Origin: Stenotrophomonas sp. | Lineage (GTDB): Bacteria; Pseudomonadota; Gammaproteobacteria; Xanthomonadales; Xanthomonadaceae | Direction of reading: 5' to 3' | NCBI GenBank assembly: GCA_003484865.1 | Contig: DMZT01000315.1 | Span: forward strand, 880-9,391 | Length of the DNA: 8,512 nucleotides | In this document: piece after piece, positions 1 through 6,729 of the stretch | How positions within the stretch are numbered: position 1 is the stretch's first letter | Layout of the letters: each line of letters opens with the position of its first letter | Position numbers and translations under genes: made by a program | Notes under the pieces: model-generated | What the model saw: only the letters and a program-made list of their open reading frames with translations | What the model was told of the DNA's origin: nothing | Database searches by the model: none

Positions 1-2162
1 GCCGCGCTGCACCGCTGGACGTGATTCCCTCCGACTCGACCGAGCGCCTGCGCGTGGTCAAATCGCCCACCCCGGACATGCCCGGCGACGCGATCGGCGG
101 TGCGATCCTGGTCGAGTCCGCCTCGGCGTTCGACCGCGAAGGCCGCAACCTGCGCGGCAAGATCGAAGCCAGCCATCAGCAGCTCTCCGGCAACACCAGC
201 CCCAAGGCCGCGATCAACTACAGCGAAGTCTTCGCCGATACCTTCGGCGTGGCGTTGGGGGTGAACTACCAGAACCGCAAGTTCGAATCGGACAACACCG
301 AAGTGGAGTACGGCGAGTTCGACGGCGGTGCCGAGGACGACCTGTTCGCCACCAGCCTGCAGCAGCGCAAGTACGAGATCGAGCGCAAGCGCATCGGTGC
401 GAACCTCAATCTGGATTGGCACCCGGATGACGACAATCGGTATTACCTGCGCACGCTGTACAGCCAGTTCGACGATGCCGAAACCCGCCAGCGCACCATC
501 TTCAACTTCGGCGATGGTGACGTCACCGCGCTGGGCAGCAACCAGTACCGCGTCGATGACCTGCCGGCCGATGCGATCCAGAAGCGCATGCGCTACCGCA
601 CCAAGAAAGAAAACACCTTCACCACCAGCGCCGGCGGCGAGAACCGCCTGACCAATGCGGTGGTCGATTACAAGGTCGGTTACACGCGTACCGAAGAGCG
701 TGTCAACGATGAGATGGAGGCGCGTTTCGAGTACAACGGCGATGACCTCGGCGCCAGCGTCGATCAGAACAGTGGCATTCCGCGTTACACCCTGACCAGC
801 GCGCAGTGGATGGACAACGGCAACTACGATTTCGATCGTTTTGTGGTGTCGCCCAAGCAGGTCAACGACAGCGAGCGCAGTGCGCAGATCAACGTGCGCT
901 TCGATGGCGATGCCTCCAGCATCAAGTTCGGCCTGCTCGGCCGCTGGCGCGACCGCGACGTCGATGTCGATGAGCGCGAACTGCGCGTTGGTCCGGACGT
1001 GGCGCTGTCGGACTGGGCCACCTCCACCCCCGATCACCGCGGCGGCAGCCTCGGCCAGGGCATGAGCTCGGATGCCATGCGCCGCTACTGGGCGCAGTCC
1101 GGTGGCCAGTACAGTGCCCGCCCGCAGGATGCCGGCGGCAATGCGCTGACCTCGCTGGAAGAGGATTACACCGCCAGTGAGGACATCTTCGCCAGCTACG
1201 TGATGGGCACCTGGGATGTCGGCGCGCTGCGCATCATCGGTGGCGTGCGTGTGGAGAACACCCAGTTCAGCGCCACCGGCAACAGCGTCGAGGTGGCCGG
1301 TAACGGCCGCAGCTTCACGGTCACCCCGTTGAGCGTGAGCCGCAGCTACACCAACGTGCTGCCCGGCCTGCACCTGCGTTATGACGCCGGTGATGACTGG
1401 GTGCTGCGTGCGGCCGCCAACAAGACCGTGTCGCGCCCGTCGTTTGGCGATGTGGCGCCGCGGGTCGGCCTGAGCCGCGGTGACGAGGAAGTCCGGATCG
1501 GCAATCCGCAGCTGGATCCGTATGAATCAAAGAACATCGACCTCTCGCTCGAGAAGTACATCGGCAGCACCGGCATCGTCTCGCTGGGCGTGTTCCACAA
1601 GTCGATCGACGGCTACATCGTCAACACGGTGAGCAACAACGATCCGGCGTATCCGGACTTCGAGGTCACCCGGGTGATCAACGGCAACCAGGCCACGGTG
1701 AAGGGTGCCGAGTTCAACTGGCAGCAGCAGCTCGCCTTCCTGCCGGCCGGTTGGGATGGTCTGCTGGTCGGCGCCAGCGGTACCTGGCTGGATACGGATT
1801 TCGATCCGGGCGTGGCCGGCCGCGAGCGCGACGACTTCATGCTGCCGCGTGCCTCCAAGCACGTGTACAGCGCGCACATCGGCTATGAAAAGGCCGGCTT
1901 CAGCACCCGCGTGGCCGCGGTCTACCGCAGCGAGTACCTGGATTCACTGGGCGACAGCCGCGCCTATGACATCTATGTGGCGCCCAACACCCAGCTCGAC
2001 TTCAGCATGGACTACAAGATCACCTCGAACGTGAGCGTCTACTTCGAAGCCCAGAACCTGCTCGACAAGCCGCTGGAGCTGTACCAGGGCGTGCGCTCGC
2101 GCACCCTGCAGAACGAAGAATACGGCCGCACCTACGCCCTCGGCCTGAAGGTGGCCCTGTGA
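1..2162 (+). CDS. TonB-dependent outer-membrane receptor, 5'-truncated by the window edge
   Basis: This is the C-terminal ~719 residues of a TonB-dependent receptor: the end of the plug and the whole beta-barrel. The frame is open from base 3, so the GTG at 21 is an internal Val codon, not a start. The residues encoded from about base 21 to 125 match the end of the plug in Xanthomonas/Caulobacter-type receptors (E-R-L-x-V-x-K-S-P-T-x-D-M-P, then I-G-G). The rest alternates short polar and aromatic strands with long loops, as in a 22-strand barrel. It ends with the typical last strands, E-A-Q-N-L-L-D-K-P near 2046-2072 and then Y-G-R-T-Y-A-L-G-L. The signal peptide, TonB box and early plug lie upstream. 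The last residue is Leu rather than the usual aromatic. The stop codon overlaps the next start (TGATG), so it is cotranscribed with the phytase-like gene. The ligand is inferred from neighbours only: phytate, other phosphorylated compounds or their metal complexes. Confidence 0.93.
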   Translation, partial: RAAPLDVIPSDSTERLRVVKSPTPDMPGDAIGGAILVESASAFDREGRNLRGKIEASHQQLSGNTSPKAAINYSEVFADTFGVALGVNYQNRKFESDNTEVEYGEFDGGAEDDLFATSLQQRKYEIERKRIGANLNLDWHPDDDNRYYLRTLYSQFDDAETRQRTIFNFGDGDVTALGSNQYRVDDLPADAIQKRMRYRTKKENTFTTSAGGENRLTNAVVDYKVGYTRTEERVNDEMEARFEYNGDDLGASVDQNSGIPRYTLTSAQWMDNGNYDFDRFVVSPKQVNDSERSAQINVRFDGDASSIKFGLLGRWRDRDVDVDERELRVGPDVALSDWATSTPDHRGGSLGQGMSSDAMRRYWAQSGGQYSARPQDAGGNALTSLEEDYTASEDIFASYVMGTWDVGALRIIGGVRVENTQFSATGNSVEVAGNGRSFTVTPLSVSRSYTNVLPGLHLRYDAGDDWVLRAAANKTVSRPSFGDVAPRVGLSRGDEEVRIGNPQLDPYESKNIDLSLEKYIGSTGIVSLGVFHKSIDGYIVNTVSNNDPAYPDFEVTRVINGNQATVKGAEFNWQQQLAFLPAGWDGLLVGASGTWLDTDFDPGVAGRERDDFMLPRASKHVYSAHIGYEKAGFSTRVAAVYRSEYLDSLGDSRAYDIYVAPNTQLDFSMDYKITSNVSVYFEAQNLLDKPLELYQGVRSRTLQNEEYGRTYALGLKVAL

Positions 2163-3286
2163 TGCGCGCGTCCCATGGTCTGAGCCTGCTCGCACTGGCG
2201 CTGTTGACCGCCTGCCAGCCGGCAGCCGCGCCCGAGCCAGCGGCGCCGGCCCCGGGGGTCGCACCGACCGGCACCGACGCCTCCACGGCACGTGATGTGG
2301 CCACGGTCGCCGAGGCGTTCCTCACCCCGATGACCCCGGACGACAACATCGACTCGCCGGCCAGCTGGACCACGCCCGAGGGCCAGGTCTGGTTGATCGC
2401 CACCGCCAAGGCCACCGACAAGCTGGTGGTCTACGACGGGCAGACCGGGGCGAAGCTGCGTGACGTCGGCAGCCTCGGCACCGCGCCGGGTCAGTTCGAT
2501 CGCCCCAACGGCATTGCCGTGGTCGATGACCTGGTGCTGATCGTGGAGCGTGACAGCCACCGTGTGCAGGTGCTGCAGCTGCCGGATTTCAGCCCGCTGG
2601 GCGTGTTCGGCGCCGATGACCTGCGCAAGCCGTACGGGCTGTGGGTGAACAAGCTCGGCAACGGCTACGACGTGTACGTCACCGATTCCTACGACGCCGG
2701 CGAAGACGCGCAGGGCAACGACGTGCTGCCGCCGCTGGCCGAACTGGACAAGCGCGTGCGGCGTTACGCGCTCACCGTGCAGGGCGGCAAGGCGCAGGCT
2801 GCGCTCACCGCCAGCATCGGTGACACCACCGAAGCTGGCGCGCTGCGGGTGGTCGAATCGATCTGGGGCGACCCGGCCAACGACCGCCTGCTGATCGCGG
2901 AAGAAGACGAAACCTACGCCAGCGAGTTCAAGGTCTATACGCTGGAAGGCCGCTTCAGTGGCACCACGTTTGGCCGCGATGCCTTCCAGGCCCAGGCCGA
3001 AGGCGTGATGCTGCGGACCTGCGGCAAGGACGGTTGGTGGATCACCACCGAGCAGGGCAAGCAGCGCAGCGTGTTCCATCTGTTCGACCGGCACAGCCTG
3101 AAGCATGTCGGTGCGTTCCAGGGCAACACGGTGGCCAACACCGACGGCATCTGGTCGATGCAGGCACCGTCCGCGCGTTTCCCGCATGGCGCGCTGTATG
3201 CCGTGCACGATGACCAGGGCGTGGTCGCCTTCGACTGGGCGAGCATCGCCAAGCAGTTGTCGCTGCCGCTGGAGTGCGGCGCGTGA
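2162..3286 (+). CDS. Beta-propeller-phytase-like lipoprotein (3-phytase family)
   Basis: A 374-residue lipoprotein. The lipobox L-L-T-A-C puts the lipidated Cys at residue 18, followed by an Ala/Pro-rich linker to about residue 40. Residues ~55-370 resemble the six-bladed beta-propeller phytases, which use calcium to remove phosphates from inositol phosphates. Recalled family landmarks occur in order: D-S-P-A-S-W near 64-69, L-V-V-Y-D at 88-92, R-P-N at 114-116, P-Y-G-L at 157-160, V-E-S-I (E232), I-A-E-E-D (E247/E248), A-E-G (E280), T-x-Q-G (296-299), T-D-G-I (D328) and F-P-H-G-A-L (340-345). The family's N-N-V-D stretch reads P-N-G-I, and the K-E-G-E-F region is not conserved, so specificity may differ. 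The ATG at 2162 is preferred over the GTG at 2159: it shares its A with the receptor's TGA, and AAGG at 2148-2151 can act as the ribosome site. It is probably anchored in the outer or inner membrane facing the periplasm or outside. A generic NHL-like propeller is the main alternative. Confidence 0.75.
   Translation: MRASHGLSLLALALLTACQPAAAPEPAAPAPGVAPTGTDASTARDVATVAEAFLTPMTPDDNIDSPASWTTPEGQVWLIATAKATDKLVVYDGQTGAKLRDVGSLGTAPGQFDRPNGIAVVDDLVLIVERDSHRVQVLQLPDFSPLGVFGADDLRKPYGLWVNKLGNGYDVYVTDSYDAGEDAQGNDVLPPLAELDKRVRRYALTVQGGKAQAALTASIGDTTEAGALRVVESIWGDPANDRLLIAEEDETYASEFKVYTLEGRFSGTTFGRDAFQAQAEGVMLRTCGKDGWWITTEQGKQRSVFHLFDRHSLKHVGAFQGNTVANTDGIWSMQAPSARFPHGALYAVHDDQGVVAFDWASIAKQLSLPLECGA
3271..3274 (+). 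promoter_or_regulatory. Ribosome binding site that fixes the metallophosphoesterase start
   Basis: GGAG lies inside the last codons of the phytase-like gene, 8 nt before the GTG at 3283. That GTG forms a GTGA overlap with the upstream TGA stop (3284-3286). The spacing favours 3283 over the in-frame GTG at 3274, which overlaps this site, and over the ATG at 3319, which would remove most of the signal peptide. Confidence 0.65.
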
Positions 3287-4668
3287 GCCGCGTTCCTGCC
3301 GCCCTGACCGCGCTGACGATGGCGCTGCTGCTGTGCAGTGGCAGCGCCTCGGCAAAGAAGGGCCCCGAGACCGGTGCCGAGCCCAACACCCAGGTGCCGG
3401 CCGGCAACCGCCACTACGCGGCGACCGGCTTCCCGGACCGCCTGGTCGCCTCGCCGGCGCAGGACGCCGCACGCGGCTTCTCGGTTGCGTGGCGCACCGA
3501 CACCTCGGTCAAGGCGCCGGTGCTGGAGTGGGTCGCCGCCGGCGACTCGCCGGATGTGGGCACGCCGACCCGGATCACCGCCACCACGCAGGCGCTGACC
3601 ACCGAACTGGGCGCGTCCCATCATCACCGTGCCGACATCACCGGCCTGCAGCCGGATACGCTTTACCTGTGGCGCGTGCAGGGTCAGAACACCTGGAGTG
3701 CATGGAACCAGCTGCGCACCGCCGGCCGTGCCGAGCAGCCGCTCACGTTGTTGTACTTCGGTGATACCCAGAACAAGAACCTCAGCCACGTCTCGCGGGT
3801 GATGCGGGCCGGCATCAAGGCCGCCCCGGACGCGCGCCTGAGCCTGTTCGCCGGTGACCTGGTCAGCGGGGGCGACGGGCAGGACGACAGCGAGTGGGGC
3901 GAGTGGTTCGCCGCTGCCGGCTGGCTGCCGCAGGAGACCGCCGTGGCCCCGGCGATCGGCAACCACGAGTACTTCGAGGAGTTTGAAGACACCCCGCAGG
4001 AGCGTCGCGTGCTCGGCCGCCATTGGCCGGTGACGTTCGCACTGCCGCGTAATGGTGTGGACGCCGCGGATACCAGCACCTACTGGTTCGACTACCAGGG
4101 CGTGCGCATCGCCGTGCTCGACGGCACCTCCGCGCTCGATCTGGGCACCGCCAAGGCGCAGGCCGCCTGGCTGGACACCGTGCTGGCGGAGAATCCGCAC
4201 CCGTGGAGCATCGTGCTGCTGCACCAGCCGTTCTATTCCCCGCGCGAGGGCCGCGAGAACACCGAGCTGCGCGATGTGCTGCTGCCCGTGGTGCGCCGCC
4301 ACCAGGTCGATCTGGTCCTGCAGGGCCACGACCACACCTACGGCCGCCGTGGCGAAGGGAAGGGTGCGACGCCGCAGTTTGTGGTCACCGTGGCTGGACC
4401 GAAGCAGTACCGGCTGTCTGACGAAGCCCGTGCCACCATGGCACCGGTGGGTGAGGACACGCAGCTGTTCCAGGTGTTGAAGATCGATCCGAGCCACCTG
4501 CGTTACGAGGCGCGCACCGTCACCGGCCGCCTGTACGACGGCTTCGAGTTGACACGCGGCACCGATGGCCGCAAACAGAAAGCCGAACTGACGCAGGGAC
4601 GCATCGCCCCCCGTGACTGCACGCGCGCCCAGACCCTCAAGGGCCGCGCCGACCGTTGTTGGGAATGA
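3283..4668 (+). CDS. Secreted purple-acid-phosphatase-like metallophosphoesterase
   Basis: A 461-residue calcineurin-like phosphoesterase, probably periplasmic or secreted. Residues 1-24 form a signal peptide ending in A-S-A; the Cys at 18 lacks a proper lipobox. Residues ~50-147 look like the fibronectin-III-like N-terminal domain of purple acid phosphatases (F-S-V-A-W-R-T, then G-L-Q-P-D-T-L-Y-L-W-R-V). The catalytic domain follows with metal motifs G-D-T-Q (D161), G-D-L (D192), G-N-H-E (N227, H228), L-L-H-Q-P (H314) and G-H-D-H-T (H349, H351). Motif I has Gln163 where many family members have the DxH His, and Ser195 sits where classical purple acid phosphatases have the metal-binding Tyr. 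It is therefore better called PAP-like than a strict purple enzyme. C446 and C459 near the C-terminus could form a disulfide. It overlaps the phytase-like gene by 4 bp, which implies translational coupling and a shared role in phosphate release, perhaps on partly dephosphorylated products. The exact substrate cannot be read from the sequence. Confidence 0.88.
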   Translation: MSRVPAALTALTMALLLCSGSASAKKGPETGAEPNTQVPAGNRHYAATGFPDRLVASPAQDAARGFSVAWRTDTSVKAPVLEWVAAGDSPDVGTPTRITATTQALTTELGASHHHRADITGLQPDTLYLWRVQGQNTWSAWNQLRTAGRAEQPLTLLYFGDTQNKNLSHVSRVMRAGIKAAPDARLSLFAGDLVSGGDGQDDSEWGEWFAAAGWLPQETAVAPAIGNHEYFEEFEDTPQERRVLGRHWPVTFALPRNGVDAADTSTYWFDYQGVRIAVLDGTSALDLGTAKAQAAWLDTVLAENPHPWSIVLLHQPFYSPREGRENTELRDVLLPVVRRHQVDLVLQGHDHTYGRRGEGKGATPQFVVTVAGPKQYRLSDEARATMAPVGEDTQLFQVLKIDPSHLRYEARTVTGRLYDGFELTRGTDGRKQKAELTQGRIAPRDCTRAQTLKGRADRCWE

Positions 4669-4674
4669 TCGACC

Positions 4675-4701
4675 GGCCGGGCCGCTGCGGCGCGCCCGGC
4701 C
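4675..4701 (+). other. GC-rich hairpin between phosphoesterase and pyrophosphatase genes
   Basis: A perfect 8-bp inverted repeat: GGCCGGGC at 4675-4682 and GCCCGGCC at 4694-4701, with an 11-nt loop. Within it, CCG-CTG-CGG (4682-4690) can form a small competing hairpin. No T-run follows, so it is not a standard intrinsic terminator. It ends 6 nt before the GGAGA ribosome site of the next gene. It could act as an RNA stability or processing element, or reduce expression of the downstream gene relative to the upstream ones. The stem is seen directly; the role is inference. Confidence 0.5.
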
Positions 4702-4717
4702 ATTCGTGGAGACTGAG

Positions 4718-5353
4718 ATGATCCATCGCCGTTCCCTCGGGCTGGTCGTATTGGCCACCTCGCTGCTGCTGCTCGCCGGTACCAGCGTGGCCGCCAATGC
4801 GGTCCTGCACCCCTTCCTCGCCGCGCAGCCGAAGAACGCGCCGGACGAAGTGCATCTGGCCGTGGAGATCCCGGCCGGCAGCTTCACCAAGTACGAGATC
4901 AAGGAAGACGGTCTGGTCCATGTGGACCGCTTCCAGTCCATGCCTGTGGCATACCCGGCCAACTACGGCTCGATGCCACGCACCCTGGCTGGCGACAACG
5001 ATCCGCTGGATGCTCTGGTGTTGACCCGCGAGCCGCTGCATCCCGGCGTGATCGTGCGGTTCCGCCCGATCGGCTTCCTGAAGATGGTCGATGACGGGGA
5101 GCAGGATGAAAAGGTCATCGGCGTGCCGACCGACAAGATCGATCCCACCTACGCCAACATCCGCGATCTGGATGACCTGCCGCTGATCGAGCGGCAGCGC
5201 ATCGAAGCCTTCTTCCGGGTCTACAAGGATCTGCCGGCCGGTCGCAATCCGGTCCAGCTCAACGGCTGGGGCAATGCCGCCGAGGCCAAGGCGCTGATCC
5301 GTGCGTCCATGCAACGCTTCGATGCACAGCAGCGGCGCGCGAAAGGCGATTGA
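4718..5353 (+). CDS. ppa: Exported family I inorganic pyrophosphatase
   Basis: A 211-residue soluble inorganic pyrophosphatase that hydrolyses pyrophosphate to two phosphates with Mg2+. Most family I enzymes are cytosolic, but this one begins with a signal peptide (R-R at 4-5, a hydrophobic core ~8-20, cleavage likely near A-N at 26-27), so a periplasmic location is inferred. By comparison with E. coli Ppa the active site looks complete: E50, K58, E60, R71, Y83, the signature D-N-D-P-L-D (D93, D95, D98), D125, D130, K132 and Y169-K170. The ATG at 4718 is chosen because GGAGA (4708-4712) stands 5 nt before it and the signal peptide follows; the open frame reaches back to 4613 but that part overlaps the phosphoesterase gene. 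It lies 49 bp after that gene and is probably in the same operon, where it would recover phosphate from pyrophosphate. It is probably not the housekeeping copy; the symbol reflects family only. Confidence 0.92.
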   Translation: MIHRRSLGLVVLATSLLLLAGTSVAANAVLHPFLAAQPKNAPDEVHLAVEIPAGSFTKYEIKEDGLVHVDRFQSMPVAYPANYGSMPRTLAGDNDPLDALVLTREPLHPGVIVRFRPIGFLKMVDDGEQDEKVIGVPTDKIDPTYANIRDLDDLPLIERQRIEAFFRVYKDLPAGRNPVQLNGWGNAAEAKALIRASMQRFDAQQRRAKGD

Positions 5354-5383
5354 CTGTTCCGTCCGCTATCCTCAATGTTGTTC

Positions 5384-5410
5384 GCCTGCGCATCGTCGAT
5401 GTCAGGCTTT
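5384..5410 (+). terminator. Possible weak terminator or attenuator after the pyrophosphatase gene
   Basis: Two nested inverted repeats, GCCTG (5384-5388) with CAGGC (5403-5407) and CATC (5391-5394) with GATG (5398-5401), make a 9-bp stem with a small internal loop and a 3-nt loop, followed by TTT. The T-run is short, so partial termination is more likely than complete. It lies 31 bp after the ppa stop and 24 bp before the next start. Confidence 0.35.
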
Positions 5411-5433
5411 CCAACGGATTGGGGCGGCGGCAC

Positions 5434-5673
5434 ATGGAAGAGGAGATCAAGCGCGGCGTACTGACCGTGATCCACTGGATCGTGGTCGTGTTCATCGTGC
5501 AGATTCTGGTGTTCGGTATTGGCCGCGCCACGTTGTTCGCTTTCAGCGGCGGCCGCTTTGGAAAAGACGATTGGACGGCCGCGCACCAGAACTGGACCTA
5601 TTTCACCGGCTTCGCGGTGATCGCCTTGATGTGGACCCTGATCGCGCTCTACAACAACGGTCTGCTCTGGTAG
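5434..5673 (+). CDS. Small two-helix membrane protein of unknown function
   Basis: A 79-residue protein I do not recognise. A charged N-terminus (M-E-E-E-I-K-R) leads into a first hydrophobic helix at about 9-30 (V-L-T-V-I-H-W-I-V-V-V-F). A polar central stretch with basic and acidic residues and W-T-A-A-H-Q-N-W follows at about 35-56. A second helix at about 57-77 ends in N-N-G-L-L-W. This is consistent with an inner-membrane hairpin protein, both ends probably on the cytoplasmic side. The ATG at 5434 is preferred because a GGGG run (5421-5424) precedes it by 9 nt and the upstream in-frame GTG at 5350 overlaps the ppa stop and would add an unconvincing extension. It is 80 bp from ppa with a hairpin between, so it may be cotranscribed weakly or have its own promoter. 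No Cys or known motif suggests a chemistry. Confidence 0.72.
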   Translation: MEEEIKRGVLTVIHWIVVVFIVQILVFGIGRATLFAFSGGRFGKDDWTAAHQNWTYFTGFAVIALMWTLIALYNNGLLW

Positions 5674-5700
5674 CGATGCCGGGCGATCACACCCGGCTCG
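5674..5700. terminator. Hairpin at the convergent gene ends (candidate bidirectional terminator)
   Basis: GCCGGG (5678-5683) pairs with CCCGGC (5692-5697) across an 8-nt loop. CGA (5674-5676) and TCG (5698-5700) extend the stem to 9 bp with one bulged T. It starts right after the TAG of the small membrane gene, and the TGA of the opposing TPR gene (5687-5689) lies in its loop. No T-tract follows on either strand, so intrinsic termination is uncertain. Confidence 0.45.
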
Positions 5701-6013
5701 CATTCGCCTTCTGCAGTCGCCGCAGGAACACGGCCATCTCCTTGGCCGCCTGCTTGTCGCCGTTGGTCTCGGCGACGGTACTGCCGTCGCGCCACGCCTG
5801 TGCTGCCGCGTCCGTATCGCCGGCCGCCAGATGTGCTTTACCCAGCCATTTCCAGCCTGCCGAGTAGCGCGGGTCCTGTGCGACACAGCCCTGCAGATGG
5901 ATGACCGCCTCCGCGGTGTCACCCGCGTCGAGCAGGGCCTTGCCCAGGCCGAAGCGGAGCAGGGCACTGTCGCGACCACGCTCGAGCAGACGTTGCAGTG
6001 CGGGGATATCCAT
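5687..6013 (-). CDS. Small tetratricopeptide-repeat (TPR) protein
   Basis: A 108-residue, probably cytoplasmic, all-helical protein without signal peptide or membrane segment. Two TPR-like helix pairs are visible at about 16-49 (L-G-K-A-L-L-D-A-G-D-T-A-E-A-V) and 50-83 (G-W-K-W-L-G-K-A-H-L-A-A-G-D-T-D-A-A), each with the typical W/L-G-A-Y/F-like spacing. A basic capping helix follows at about 87-103. TPRs bind other proteins; the partner is unknown. The ATG at 6013 lies 31 bp after the sodA stop with only a weak purine-rich site (AGAGA) before it, so it is probably the second gene of a sodA transcript and would share the SoxR-type promoter. A small scaffold or chaperone role linked to oxidative stress is only a guess. 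Confidence 0.85.
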   Translation of the reverse strand: MDIPALQRLLERGRDSALLRFGLGKALLDAGDTAEAVIHLQGCVAQDPRYSAGWKWLGKAHLAAGDTDAAAQAWRDGSTVAETNGDKQAAKEMAVFLRRLQKANASRV

Positions 6014-6044
6014 CGATGTCTCTACCGTGCAGTACCGGCGCCCA

Positions 6045-6674
<630 letters not shown>

Positions 6675-6729
6675 GGATATCTCCGGAAGAGCAGATGAGG
6701 GCGGTGCCGGCACGCAGCACGGTGATGCC

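Noticed and set aside
2132..3472. A 446-codon minus-strand open frame across the phytase-like gene
   Set aside because: Arg/Gly/Ala-rich shadow of a real lipoprotein gene that has a lipobox and coupled start; no motif and no ribosome site seen.
4675..4701. Treating the GC hairpin as an intrinsic terminator
   Set aside because: No T-run follows and the next gene's ribosome site begins 6 nt later; the gene context argues for an operon.
4613..4717. Longer pyrophosphatase starting at the upstream codon 4613
   Set aside because: It would overlap the phosphoesterase gene in another frame and hide the signal peptide behind 35 extra residues; GGAGA directly precedes the ATG at 4718.
2935..4962. A 675-codon open frame on the minus strand across the phosphoesterase and pyrophosphatase genes
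   Set aside because: It is antisense to two genes with clear signal peptides and full catalytic motifs. Its translation is low-complexity and rich in Arg, Ala, Gly and His, as expected of a GC-rich shadow frame, and it shows no domain I recognise.
5350..5355. TTGACT as a -35 element for the small membrane gene
   Set aside because: At 16-18 bp downstream there is no fair -10; the better match TATCCT (5367-5372) is only 11 bp away.
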